NCBI RefSeq assembly: GCF_000373785.1
Contig: NZ_KB892379.1
Location: 273,916 to 337,915 of the forward strand
Length of the DNA stretch: 64,000 bases
Direction: 5' to 3'
Origin: Erysipelothrix tonsillarum DSM 14972
Lineage (GTDB): Bacteria > Bacillota_I > Bacilli_A > Erysipelotrichales > Erysipelotrichaceae
Shown piece by piece: positions 16,574-25,403 of the stretch; the stretch's first letter is position 1; every line of letters starts with the position of its first letter. The position numbers and the translations under genes were made by a program. The notes below the pieces were generated by a model that was not told the origin of the DNA, made no database searches, and saw nothing but the letters and a program-made list of their open reading frames with translations.

Positions 16574-17362
16574 ATGAAACAAGCAATCCAACAAAAATCA
16601 AATACAATCCAAGATCGTAACCCAATTCAACATGAAACTCGTGAATCGGTGCGCCTCAACAAATATATCAGTGACTCCGGTTACTGCTCGCGGCGTCAAG
16701 CGGATCGTTATATCCAACAAGGGCTCGTAACGATTGAAGGCCAGGTTGCGGAAGTTGGTCAACAAGTATTGCGTGGTCAACACGTAACAGTGGAAGGGAA
16801 CGCTATATATAAGGATGAAGAACGTGTATACATTGCTTTAAACAAACCACGTGGCATTACATGTACTACAGATCTCGAGATTGAAGGAAATATTGCGACA
16901 TTTATGAATTATCCAAAACTAATTTTCCCAATTGGACGTTTAGATAAAGATTCAAGTGGACTTATCCTACTTACAAATGATGGAGACATCGTTAATAAAA
17001 TATTACGTGCTGAGTACGGTCATGATAAAGAGTATATTGTCTCTGTAAACAAATCGATTGATGAAACATTTATAAACAAAATGGCAGCGGGTGTCGAAAT
17101 CTACAATCAACAAACACACCGTATGCAAGTAACCAATCCATCTGTTGTGAAACAACTTGCACCGAAAACATTCAGTATAATCTTAAATCAAGGGTTAAAC
17201 CGACAAATACGTCGTATGACGAAAGCCCTGGGATACAAAGTAACAACATTAAACCGTATTCGAATTATGAATATTGAATTGGGCGATTTAAAATCTGGAA
17301 TGTGGCGTTATCTGAGCGAGACAGAACTGAAAGAACTGAATCGACGCATCCAAAGCCGTTAA
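16574..17362 (+). CDS. rluF: 23S rRNA pseudouridine synthase, RluF/RluB type
   Basis: From ATG 16574 this encodes 262 residues. An S4 RNA-binding domain with VRLNKYISDSGYCSRRQAD (about residues 27-45) is followed by the RsuA-type catalytic domain. That domain has LNKPRGITCT and the catalytic Asp in GRLDKDSSGL (near residue 123). RQIRRM near 216 is also conserved. It isomerises a specific uridine in large-subunit rRNA. GAGGTAA precedes the chosen start; the longer in-frame start at 16448 lies in the divergent acetyltransferase gene. RluF is my closest match, but RluB or RluE are alternatives. Confidence 0.85.
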   Translation: MKQAIQQKSNTIQDRNPIQHETRESVRLNKYISDSGYCSRRQADRYIQQGLVTIEGQVAEVGQQVLRGQHVTVEGNAIYKDEERVYIALNKPRGITCTTDLEIEGNIATFMNYPKLIFPIGRLDKDSSGLILLTNDGDIVNKILRAEYGHDKEYIVSVNKSIDETFINKMAAGVEIYNQQTHRMQVTNPSVVKQLAPKTFSIILNQGLNRQIRRMTKALGYKVTTLNRIRIMNIELGDLKSGMWRYLSETELKELNRRIQSR

Positions 17363-17378
17363 GACGGCTTTTTTTTAT
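17352..17378 (+). terminator. Intrinsic terminator of the pseudouridine synthase gene
   Basis: Stem AAAGCCGT/ACGGCTTT with loop TAAG followed by a run of T; it overlaps the stop codon. Confidence 0.85.
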
Positions 17379-17737
17379 GATTTAGGGCATAACAAATCAT
17401 TATTGCACGATAGGTTAATGTTATAAGCAATACTTATGACGTATCCGTGTTATAGGGCTGAATTTTGTGATACAAGTTAATAATTTCACAAATGAAATCA
17501 AAACGTAACGCTTTCAAAACAAAAAATGAGGTATAAGAGCAAATTATGACAGAACTTTTAAAAACTCGAGGGTGAAATGGTTGAATTGTCATGTGTAAGT
17601 GATACGATTTATGGGCAAGGCAATGATAAGCCTTAAACTTTTGATGATTATCCATACATAAGATTCGGGGATCGGATATTCATTGAAATGTTTGTTCTAA
17701 GGAATCCTTGCCGTTTTGTCATTCATAGGAGGAGAAC
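17379..17737 (+). other. Intergenic region without a supported gene
   Basis: About 360 bases between the terminator and the sulfur-transport gene. I see a small hairpin AAGGC-AATGATAA-GCCTT near 17619-17636 and AT-rich sequence. AGGAGGAGAAC at the end is the ribosome site of the next gene. A 73-codon minus-strand reading frame exists but has no ribosome site or family features. The promoter of the next operon should lie here, but I cannot fix it. Confidence 0.5.
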
Positions 17738-19000
17738 ATGAAGAAGACAGAAAATATTATTGGATTTGTATTGCTACTCGCAGTATTTATCTTAGGAAAG
17801 AATTTTTTAGCGTCTGATATGCATTTATTCAGACTCGTGATAGGTATCGCATTAGGATATACCTTAACACGTGCCGCAACCGGTTTTGCAGGAAGTGTAA
17901 ACCGTGCCGCAAATACAGGATCAACAAAATTAATGAAGACATTAATGTTTATGTTCTTTATTACTACAGTTTTATCCGCATCATTTATGATTTTCCAAGA
18001 TCCATCACAAATGGATTTATGGGTTAACCCAATTAATGGTGGGTTGCTTGTTGGTGGTGTACTCTTTGGATTTGGTATGGCATTTTCATCTTGCTGTGCT
18101 TCAGGAGTTCTAACAGATTTGATTACAAGTTTGCCACGTGCTTTAATTACTTTAATTTTCTTTAGCTTTGGTGTTTTTATTGGTTTCCCACTTCAAAAAC
18201 AAGCATGGGTTGCGAACTCATGGTTTGTATCTGAAGTCGGTTCTCAAACAGCAGGTGGAGTATTCTTGCCAGACCTCTTTAAATGGGATGGACTGGGTGG
18301 ATACCTCGGTGCATTAGTACTTACTGCATTGCTTTGCGGTTTAGTAGTCGTTCTTGCCAATAAATACGAAGCAAAACGTAAAAAAGAAGGAACATACACA
18401 GGTCATTTTGTTGAAAAGGGCCAAGACAGTATGAAAGCATTTGAAGTTGAAAAAGATTACGCTTTCCCTACAGAAAGCACTTATGAACGTCTCTTTGTTA
18501 AGACTTGGTCTTTAAAACAAGGTGCAGTAATTATTGCAATTCTCTTTACACTCTTAATGGGGGTTACCAAAGCAGGTTGGGGTGCATCTACACCTTACGG
18601 ATTTTGGTTTGGAAAATTCTTAACACTCTTTGGAGCTTCTGCAGAGTCATTGGGTGCCTTTACTAAGATGGATCCAGCTGTTTTCTCAAAACCATTCCTT
18701 GCAAACCCAGTTACAGTTCAAAATATGGGGATTCTTGTTGGGACAGCGGTTTACTTACTGACAGCTGGTAAATTCAAAACAACCTTTATGTCTGAACTTC
18801 ACATTACTGTTAAAGATGGATTACTTTACGCAATGGGTGGTATTACCATGGGTGTTGGTACACGTTTAGCAAATGGATGTAATGTTGGTGCATTGTATAC
18901 ACCGATTGCAAACTTCTCATTATCCGGTTGGGTATTCCTTGTTGTGATGGTCATCGGTGGCTATTTAGGAAACAAACTGGCAAAAAAATTACAAAAATAA
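17738..19000 (+). CDS. YeeE/YedE-family sulfur-compound transporter
   Basis: A 420-residue polytopic membrane protein with about ten helices. It carries the two conserved cysteine regions of the YeeE/TsuA family, SSCCASGVL (near residue 113) and ANGCNVGALYTP (near 378), in a twofold repeated fold. Relatives move thiosulfate or other sulfur species using those cysteines. It starts at ATG 17738 after AGGAGGAG. A CoA-disulfide reductase with a rhodanese domain follows 46 bases later, so a sulfur-handling operon is likely. The exact substrate is inferred. Confidence 0.88.
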   Translation: MKKTENIIGFVLLLAVFILGKNFLASDMHLFRLVIGIALGYTLTRAATGFAGSVNRAANTGSTKLMKTLMFMFFITTVLSASFMIFQDPSQMDLWVNPINGGLLVGGVLFGFGMAFSSCCASGVLTDLITSLPRALITLIFFSFGVFIGFPLQKQAWVANSWFVSEVGSQTAGGVFLPDLFKWDGLGGYLGALVLTALLCGLVVVLANKYEAKRKKEGTYTGHFVEKGQDSMKAFEVEKDYAFPTESTYERLFVKTWSLKQGAVIIAILFTLLMGVTKAGWGASTPYGFWFGKFLTLFGASAESLGAFTKMDPAVFSKPFLANPVTVQNMGILVGTAVYLLTAGKFKTTFMSELHITVKDGLLYAMGGITMGVGTRLANGCNVGALYTPIANFSLSGWVFLVVMVIGGYLGNKLAKKLQK

Positions 19001-19046
19001 ATAGATATATAAAATCGATAACTTAGAAAAGAAAGAGGGCAATCGA

Positions 19047-20744
19047 ATGAGTAAAAGAATATTAATTGTCGGGGGTGTAGCTGGAGGCGCTTCAGTTGCA
19101 GCGCGTGTACGTCGTCAAGACGAACATGCAGAAGTAATTATGTTTGAGCGAGGACCTAATGTATCCTTCTCAAACTGTGCATTACCATACCATTTAAGTG
19201 GTATTGTTGCATCAAGTGATGATTTAGTGTTGATGTCACCAGAACAATTTAAAAACCAATATAACATCATTGCACGCACAAGCACTGAAGTTATGAAAAT
19301 TAACCGTGATGCAAAAACGGTAACCGTAAAAAATCTTGAAACTGGTGAAGAAACGGATGAAGCATACGATAAACTTGTTTTATCACCAGGAGCAAGTGCA
19401 ATCTTGCCACGCAGTATTGAAGGAATTCAAGGCGACAATGTATTTACAGTACGTAACGTTGTCGACATTAAAAAACTTAATGGTCATATTGTAAATAACA
19501 ATATTGAAAACATTACCGTTGTCGGTGGTGGTTTCATCGGGGTTGAAGTTGCGGAAAATCTACGTCATGCAGGTAAAAAAGTAACTTTAGTTGAAGCGAT
19601 TGATCAAATCATGAGTCCATTTGACTACGATATGGCTCAAGTACTTCACAAAGAAATGATGGATAACGGAATCCAATTAATTCTTGGTGATGGTGTGAAA
19701 AAGATTACAGAAACAAGTGTTGAACTTGGCTCCGGTACAATTTTAGAATCGGGTGCTGTAGTTATGGCAATCGGAGTTGCACCCGAAACAGGTCTTGCAA
19801 AGGATGCAGGTCTTGAAATTGGGGTTACAGGTGGTATTAAAGTAGATCACAACTACCTCACTAACGATAAAAACATCTATGCAGTCGGTGATGCAATTGA
19901 AGTCTTCCACCAAATTACACGTAAACCAACACGTCTTGCTTTAGCTGGTCCTGCTCAACGTCAAGCACGTGCAGCAGCAGACCATATGTATGGTATTCCA
20001 CACAACAATAACGGTGTTGTAGGATCTTCATGTGTTCAAGTTTTTGATTTAAATGCTGCATCAACAGGTTTGAATGAAAAAGCTGCACAAGCTGCAGGTA
20101 TTGATTATGACTTTGTATACATTATTCCTGGCGATAAAGTTGGGTTGATGCCCGACTCAAATCCTATGCACTTCAAACTTATCTATGAATACCCAACAGG
20201 TAAACTCTTGGGTGCTCAAGCAATTGGTAAGGGAAATGTCGATAAACGAATCGATGTAATTGCAACCATGATTCAAATGGGCGGTTCACTCGAAGATCTT
20301 AAAGAAGTTGAACTATGCTATGCGCCACCATTTGGAACAGCAAAAGATGTAGTCAATCATGCTGCACTTGTTGCATTAAATCTTCTTTATGGACGCTTTA
20401 ACCAAGTTCCTGTAACACAAGTTCGTGAACTTGTTGAATCGGGTGCCTTTATTATTGATGTCCGTGAAGAACCTGAATTCGCTTTAGGTCATTTAATCAA
20501 TGCGGTAAACATTCCATTGAGTCAAATTCGTGATCGTTTGGACGAAATTCCAACAGATAAACCTGTGTACTTACATTGCCGTTCAAGTCAACGTTCATAT
20601 AATGCGGTTATGGCATTACAAAATCTTGGCTTTGATAATGTTGTAAATATTTCTGGGTCATACCTAGGAATCTGTGAATATGAATACTTTAACGATCAAG
20701 TTACGGGCCGTGACAAAATCGTTACAGAATATAACTTTAATTAA
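19047..20744 (+). CDS. CoA-disulfide reductase with C-terminal rhodanese domain (CoADR-RHD)
   Basis: A 565-residue cytoplasmic flavoprotein. The FAD site GGVAGGASVAARVRR is at residues 9-23 and the catalytic Cys is in SFSNCALPYH near residue 43. The NAD(P)H site VVGGGFIGVEVAE is near 157. After the dimerisation domain (to about 450) a rhodanese domain ends in the active loop HCRSSQRS near residue 514. Such fusions reduce CoA disulfide, persulfides or polysulfides using NAD(P)H. Placement next to a sulfur transporter fits persulfide or polysulfide reduction. Both active cysteines are present. Confidence 0.92.
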   Translation: MSKRILIVGGVAGGASVAARVRRQDEHAEVIMFERGPNVSFSNCALPYHLSGIVASSDDLVLMSPEQFKNQYNIIARTSTEVMKINRDAKTVTVKNLETGEETDEAYDKLVLSPGASAILPRSIEGIQGDNVFTVRNVVDIKKLNGHIVNNNIENITVVGGGFIGVEVAENLRHAGKKVTLVEAIDQIMSPFDYDMAQVLHKEMMDNGIQLILGDGVKKITETSVELGSGTILESGAVVMAIGVAPETGLAKDAGLEIGVTGGIKVDHNYLTNDKNIYAVGDAIEVFHQITRKPTRLALAGPAQRQARAAADHMYGIPHNNNGVVGSSCVQVFDLNAASTGLNEKAAQAAGIDYDFVYIIPGDKVGLMPDSNPMHFKLIYEYPTGKLLGAQAIGKGNVDKRIDVIATMIQMGGSLEDLKEVELCYAPPFGTAKDVVNHAALVALNLLYGRFNQVPVTQVRELVESGAFIIDVREEPEFALGHLINAVNIPLSQIRDRLDEIPTDKPVYLHCRSSQRSYNAVMALQNLGFDNVVNISGSYLGICEYEYFNDQVTGRDKIVTEYNFN

Positions 20745-20754
20745 AGGATAAATC

Positions 20755-22074
20755 ATGCGCAAAAGACTCAGTAAAATTGATATTTTAGCGCTTGCATTAG
20801 GTTCAATCATTGGTTGGGGATCGTTTACGCTCCCAGGAACCAAGTTCTTGCCCGAAAGTGGTGTTATTAACACTGCTATCGGGCTTGTTCTTGGTGGTAT
20901 TGCAATCATCTTTATTGTGCAAGGATATCATGTTATGATGTCGGATCATACCGAGGACGGTGGGGAGTTTTCGTACACGTATAATAACTTAGGGAAAAAA
21001 CACGGGTTTATTGTAGGCTGGTTTTTAATTCTTTGTTATATCAGTATGGTTCCACTCAATGCCACAGCCTTTGTACTCGTCGTAAAAAAACTTTTTGGAT
21101 CTGTTGTAACGTTTGGATATCTCTATGATATCGGTGGAACATCGGTATATTTTTCAGAAATACTTATCGCAAGTTTTATTATTATTCTGTTTGCGAAAAT
21201 TAATGTTCAAGGACTTAAAATGAGTTCAAGGGTACAAAATGTAATGATTTTACTAACGGTTGCCAATATTATTCTGTTATTCGCAATGATGTTGGGGGTT
21301 CAAGGAACATCTGTTCTTAAAGAATACTACATTACGCCCTATACCTTTGATCTCAGTCAAATTGCGAAAATTTTTGCGATTGCACCCTTCCTGTTTGTAG
21401 GTTTTGATGTCATTCCACAAGTCTCTACGGATCTGGATTTCAGTGCATCCAAAGCAGTTCGGGTAACTGTGCTTGCAGTGTTTGCGGGAGTTCTTTTTTA
21501 TAACCTTAATAACATCACAACGGCTCTTGTCTATGCTCCCCAAGAAGGTTTGCTTGAAGAATGGGCATTGGGCTCGGCAGTACTGAATAAACTCGGATTT
21601 GCGGCATTTATACTGTTGCTCATATCGCTAGCAGGTGCTGTTTCTGGTGGAATAAATGGCTTTATGCTTGGTGGTAGTAAGTTGATTGGTGCATTATCCC
21701 AATATAAACTTATTCCCCAAAAATATAGTCGTGAAAATCAAAACGGTATGTATGTGAATGCCATTCGGTTTATTACGGTTATAAGTCTTGTTGCTCCGTG
21801 GTTTGGACGTGAAATGATTATCTATATTGTGGATATGTCTTCCCTCTTGGCAGCAATTGTGTACTTTTATGTTTGTTTTATTAGCTTTAAAAAATCAAAC
21901 GGCACTGCAAAAGGTCTGAGTGCAGTTGGGGCGTTGGTGAGCCTAGTATTTGTAGGTTTACTTGTAATCCCGGGTTCACCCGGTCAATTGCAATTACCTT
22001 CATTTATTTTTATGATTGTATGGTCAGTCTTAGGCATTTTTTACTATTTTAAACATCAATACAAAAAAGGTTAA
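20755..22074 (+). CDS. APC-family amino acid permease
   Basis: A 439-residue permease with about twelve helices. The first helix has IIGWGSFTLPGTKFLP, matching the unwound G-rich segment of APC transporters. It follows the CoA-disulfide reductase by ten bases with its own AAAGGA site, so it is likely third in the sulfur operon. That context makes cystine, cysteine or another sulfur amino acid an attractive substrate, but the sequence alone does not show it. A terminator overlaps its stop. Confidence 0.85.
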   Translation: MRKRLSKIDILALALGSIIGWGSFTLPGTKFLPESGVINTAIGLVLGGIAIIFIVQGYHVMMSDHTEDGGEFSYTYNNLGKKHGFIVGWFLILCYISMVPLNATAFVLVVKKLFGSVVTFGYLYDIGGTSVYFSEILIASFIIILFAKINVQGLKMSSRVQNVMILLTVANIILLFAMMLGVQGTSVLKEYYITPYTFDLSQIAKIFAIAPFLFVGFDVIPQVSTDLDFSASKAVRVTVLAVFAGVLFYNLNNITTALVYAPQEGLLEEWALGSAVLNKLGFAAFILLLISLAGAVSGGINGFMLGGSKLIGALSQYKLIPQKYSRENQNGMYVNAIRFITVISLVAPWFGREMIIYIVDMSSLLAAIVYFYVCFISFKKSNGTAKGLSAVGALVSLVFVGLLVIPGSPGQLQLPSFIFMIVWSVLGIFYYFKHQYKKG

Positions 22075-22093
22075 AATATTTTAACCTTTTTTT
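22063..22093 (+). terminator. Intrinsic terminator of the sulfur operon
   Basis: Perfect inverted repeat AAAAGGTTAAAAT/ATTTTAACCTTTT with a T tail, including the permease stop codon. Confidence 0.85.
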
Positions 22094-22156
22094 ATGTTGT
22101 GTAGTGTATTGGAATCGAAGTGTTTTTGGTTTATTATGTGAGATTCACTTTTCTGA

Positions 22157-22183
22157 ATGTTTCAACGATGAAACAGGTATAAT
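22157..22183 (+). promoter_or_regulatory. murJ promoter region with short palindrome
   Basis: A TATAAT at 22178-22183 stands a short way before the murJ start. TGTTTCAACGATGAAACAG at 22157-22175 forms a five-to-six-base inverted repeat in the spacer. It could be an operator or chance; no clear -35 box is seen. Confidence 0.4.
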
Positions 22184-22204
22184 AGAATAGAAAAGAGGGA
22201 TCAC

Positions 22205-23725
22205 ATGAAACGTAATGCAGCGTATTTAACCATCGCAATTCTTATCTCCAAAGTACTGGGTCTTGTTCGAGGCTTAGTTTTATCCTATTTTTATGGGACA
22301 TCAATTGTATCCGATGTTTATTTCACTTCATGGAGTATTCCAAATGTTATCTTTGGATTTGTTGCGGTGGGACTTGTAAGCACCTTTATTCCGGTCTATA
22401 TTCGTGCGCGCGAAGAAAAAGGTGAAGCAATCGCTGATCAATACATGAGTGATGCCTTAAACTTATTGGCGATTTTGGCCCTGGTTCTTGTGCTTTTAGG
22501 ACTTGTATTTACCAAAGAGGTTGTGTTAATTTTTGCGCGTGGATACACAGGCATCAAACTCGACCTCGCTGTTCGTTTTACGAAAGTGACGTTGCTTTCA
22601 ATTTTCTTTATTGGTGCTCGTTCCATCTATGAAAGTTACCATGAAATTCATAATCGATTCCTTATCGCGCCAATGGGAAGTTTCATGATGAATATTGTAG
22701 TAATCCTCTCTATTTTTATGAGTGTGCGCACCGATATTATGGTCTTACCTTTAGGGATTTTAGTCTCAAGTATCATACAATATCTATTTGCTGGTTTTAC
22801 CTCCCACATACACGGATTTAAACGTAAAAAAAGTTTTGATGTACACAATCCATATGTAAAAATGATGGCGGTTATGGCATTACCGATTATTTTAGGGGCT
22901 TCGATTGATCAAGTGAATCTCGTGATTGACCGTACAATTGCTTCCACCTTCAATGATGGCGCCATTTCCGCTATCAGTTATGCGTCGCAAATCAATGATG
23001 CGGTTCTAAGTGTTTTTGTATCAACAATGGCGACGGTTCTGTATCCGACGCTTGTAGGTAATGCAGTACGTCATGAAACAGAACAATTAAAAAGCACTTT
23101 AACAAAAATATTAAATGTCGTGAATATTTTAATCATACCTGCAACTGTAGGCATTATGGTGCTTTCTAAACCCATTGTGATGATGCTCTTGGGTCATGGT
23201 AAGTTTGATGATCAAGCGATTCTTGTAACGGGGACAATTCTATTCTACTATGCGTTAGGCTTGGTAGCTTTTGGGATGCGCCAGGTACTCACCAAAACGT
23301 TTTATGCCTTGGAGGATACCCAAACACCAGTTCGTATCGGTGTGATATCCGTGTTGGTGAATATAGTCTTGAATCTTGTCTTGTCACGCGTTATGGGGGT
23401 AACCGGATTAGCCTTAGCAACAACAATCGCTGCATTTACCGGGGCATTGTTACTTTATAATGCTTTACGGGTACGTCTAAAAGGATTGCGTACGGGCCAA
23501 TTTATTCGTTCTTTTGTGAAAACCCTTGCGGCATCTTTATTGATGGGGGTGGCAGTGTATGGTGTTTATTACCAAACCGCTCTAGTCGATATGGGCAAAC
23601 AAGGGGTATTGCTAGGTATTGTTGTTGGTATTGTTGTTTATATGCTCAGTATGCACTTTATGAATGTACCGGAATATGCTGAAACCGTTGTGTTACTCAA
23701 AAAGCGTTTAGGAATTGAATCATAA
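22205..23725 (+). CDS. murJ: Lipid II flippase MurJ
   Basis: A 506-residue protein of the MviN/MurJ branch of the MOP superfamily, with about fourteen helices. Near the N-terminus are ISKVLGLVRGLVLSYFYG and SDVYFTSWSIPN, matching the family's conserved first helices, including the Arg that contacts lipid-linked precursor. It flips undecaprenyl-linked peptidoglycan precursor across the cytoplasmic membrane. The ATG has an AAGAGGG site. It stands alone between a -10 box and a terminator. An alternative is another MOP flippase for teichoic acid or polysaccharide, but the motifs favour MurJ. Confidence 0.88.
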   Translation: MKRNAAYLTIAILISKVLGLVRGLVLSYFYGTSIVSDVYFTSWSIPNVIFGFVAVGLVSTFIPVYIRAREEKGEAIADQYMSDALNLLAILALVLVLLGLVFTKEVVLIFARGYTGIKLDLAVRFTKVTLLSIFFIGARSIYESYHEIHNRFLIAPMGSFMMNIVVILSIFMSVRTDIMVLPLGILVSSIIQYLFAGFTSHIHGFKRKKSFDVHNPYVKMMAVMALPIILGASIDQVNLVIDRTIASTFNDGAISAISYASQINDAVLSVFVSTMATVLYPTLVGNAVRHETEQLKSTLTKILNVVNILIIPATVGIMVLSKPIVMMLLGHGKFDDQAILVTGTILFYYALGLVAFGMRQVLTKTFYALEDTQTPVRIGVISVLVNIVLNLVLSRVMGVTGLALATTIAAFTGALLLYNALRVRLKGLRTGQFIRSFVKTLAASLLMGVAVYGVYYQTALVDMGKQGVLLGIVVGIVVYMLSMHFMNVPEYAETVVLLKKRLGIES

Positions 23726-23761
23726 AAAAACTTCTTGGTGGTAGGATCAAGAAGTTTTTTT
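23724..23761. terminator. Bidirectional terminator between murJ and the Imm5-like gene
   Basis: Stem AAAAAAACTTCTTG/CAAGAAGTTTTTTT with a ten-base loop serves convergent genes on both strands and overlaps the stop of the minus-strand gene. Confidence 0.85.
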
Positions 23762-24166
23762 ATGTACATATGCGGTTAAGGTGTCAAGTTGCCATTTTCG
23801 CTCAATGGAACCTTTACTACGCCGGCCAACTTTAATTGCTTTGAGTGCATAGTCTGCACACCGGATTCCATGTGCTTTGACCTGAGCGGTGCCGGCGGCA
23901 TGGCCACTGGCTCTTAAAAGGTAGACATGTTCTGTTTTTGTAAGTTCACGTGCGCGACTGTGTGCTTTTAGGGCGATGGTACGAGCCTCAGACACATCCA
24001 TAGTACCTGAACTCCAATTGCGTGCAGCGCGTAGGGCTTGAGTAGCATGAACATCTTTGTAATGACACAAACTAAGCGCGTGCTCAAGACAGTCAGCAGC
24101 CCATAAGGCAACAACGTCCTGTGGTGCATCAAGGAGCAATGCTTCTAATAATTCCGTATCATTCAT
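23747..24166 (-). CDS. Imm5-like putative immunity protein
   Basis: A 139-residue all-helical protein. It shows [13 protein letters not shown] (about residues 17-29), an AARNW segment, the Ala/His-rich [14 protein letters not shown] (about 90-103) and IERKWQ near the end. This pattern matches proteins annotated as putative immunity protein of the Imm5 type. Members usually neutralise polymorphic toxins or lie in bacterial competition loci. No toxin or secretion gene is visible here; it overlaps the upstream msrB gene by eight bases. I chose the ATG at 24166; the longer frame to 24265 would run into msrB. Family match is good, function here is open. Confidence 0.75.
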   Translation of the reverse strand: MNDTELLEALLLDAPQDVVALWAADCLEHALSLCHYKDVHATQALRAARNWSSGTMDVSEARTIALKAHSRARELTKTEHVYLLRASGHAAGTAQVKAHGIRCADYALKAIKVGRRSKGSIERKWQLDTLTAYVHKKTS

Positions 24167-24578
24167 GGTCGATGGCCTCAAGGTATTGACCATACCCTTC
24201 CGCTTCCATTTGATCTCGGGGAATAAACCGTAATGCTGCCGCGTTAATACAATATCGCAATCCACCTAGTTCACGGGGGCCATCATCAAAGACATGCCCA
24301 AGGTGTGAATTCGCATTACGGGAACGAACTTCAGTACGGACGCGTTGATGAGAGACGTCTTCTACTTCCAAAAGGGATTCAATTGGTTTTGAGAAAGAAG
24401 GCCAACCGCAACCCGCATTAAACTTATCATTGGATAAGAAAAGGGGTTCACCACTTACAATATCAACATAAATACCGGGTTCATAAAAATCATCATAGAC
24501 ACCGGTGAAAGGTGCCTCAGTAGCGTTATTTTGGGTAACATCATATTGCAAAGGGGTTAATTTGTCTTTAAGGTTCAT
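24159..24578 (-). CDS. msrB: Peptide methionine-R-sulfoxide reductase MsrB
   Basis: A 139-residue cytoplasmic enzyme. [11 protein letters not shown] (about residues 61-71), [11 protein letters not shown] (about 101-111) and the catalytic-Cys region [11 protein letters not shown] (near 122-132) are all diagnostic. It reduces methionine-R-sulfoxide in proteins with thioredoxin. The length is standard for a stand-alone MsrB; no MsrA domain is attached. TGAGGAGG precedes the start. The gene is followed in overlap by an Imm5-like gene. Confidence 0.95.
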   Translation of the reverse strand: MNLKDKLTPLQYDVTQNNATEAPFTGVYDDFYEPGIYVDIVSGEPLFLSNDKFNAGCGWPSFSKPIESLLEVEDVSHQRVRTEVRSRNANSHLGHVFDDGPRELGGLRYCINAAALRFIPRDQMEAEGYGQYLEAIDHE

Positions 24579-24617
24579 AGTATTACCTCCTCAATCAATT
24601 ATAGAACATTGTGTAAC

Positions 24618-24674
24618 CTTAAACAATTCTTAAACATTTGACCCATTGGTTTTTAAAGATTTAAAACCTATAAT
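24618..24674 (+). promoter_or_regulatory. Promoter with 11-base-spaced direct repeats before the first two-component system
   Basis: CTTAAACA occurs at 24618-24625 and again at 24629-24636, a period of 11 bases. TTGGTT (24646-24651) and TATAAT (24669-24674) follow with 17-base spacing. Such repeats upstream of -35 are the usual form of OmpR-family binding sites, so autoregulation by the next gene is plausible. Confidence 0.55.
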
Positions 24675-24692
24675 AGATGTAAGAGGTGGCAT

Positions 24693-25403
24693 ATGGCAAA
24701 AATACTGATTTGCGATGATGAAAAAGATATCGTAAATGCATTAAAAATTTATTTATCGCAAGAAGACTACATTATTTATGAAGCATATAATGGCATCGAT
24801 GCTTTAGAAATTTTAAAACGAGAACGGATTGATCTTGTGCTGTTGGATATCATGATGCCTAAAATGGATGGACTTGAAACGATGATGCACATACGTAATA
24901 CATCAACCATTCCCGTCATTTTACTTACGGCTAAAAGTGAAGATACCGATAAAATCTTAGGTTTGAATGTCGGGGCTGACGACTACATTACAAAACCTTT
25001 TAATCCGATGGAAGTGATTGCTCGGGTGAAATCACAATTGCGTCGGTATACTCAATTTAACCAAGGATATCAAGATAACGCCCATCAATTAAAAGTAGGT
25101 GGGCTCGAACTGGATGATCAATCGAAAGACGTACACATTGATGGCAAACGCGTTCGATGTACTCCAACTGAGTTTGACATCTTGAAATTATTGATGTCGC
25201 ATCCAAATCAGGTGTTTTCACCAAAACAAATTTACGAACATGTCTGGCAAGACAGTCCCTATGGATCTGAAGGAACGGTTGCCGTTCACATCCGCCATCT
25301 GAGAGAAAAATTAGAAATCAATCCTTCCGAACCGCGATATTTCAAAGTGGTATGGGGACAGGGATATAAAATAGAAGGAGCGATGAACCATGAATCCGAG
25401 TAA
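24693..25403 (+). CDS. OmpR-family response regulator
   Basis: A 236-residue regulator. The receiver domain (about 1-120) has the acidic pair DDEKD, the phosphorylated Asp in LLDIMMPKMDG near residue 51, and LTAKSE and GADDYITKPF. The winged-helix domain (about 135-232) ends in VWGQGYKIE. It overlaps the kinase gene by 14 bases, so the pair forms one system. The general type resembles VncR/VanR regulators of Firmicutes, but the signal cannot be named. Confidence 0.92.
   Translation: MAKILICDDEKDIVNALKIYLSQEDYIIYEAYNGIDALEILKRERIDLVLLDIMMPKMDGLETMMHIRNTSTIPVILLTAKSEDTDKILGLNVGADDYITKPFNPMEVIARVKSQLRRYTQFNQGYQDNAHQLKVGGLELDDQSKDVHIDGKRVRCTPTEFDILKLLMSHPNQVFSPKQIYEHVWQDSPYGSEGTVAVHIRHLREKLEINPSEPRYFKVVWGQGYKIEGAMNHESE

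Noticed and set aside
17434-17655. 73-codon minus-strand reading frame in the gap before the sulfur operon
   Set aside because: No ribosome site, no recognisable domain, unusual composition and no partner gene; it is most likely chance.
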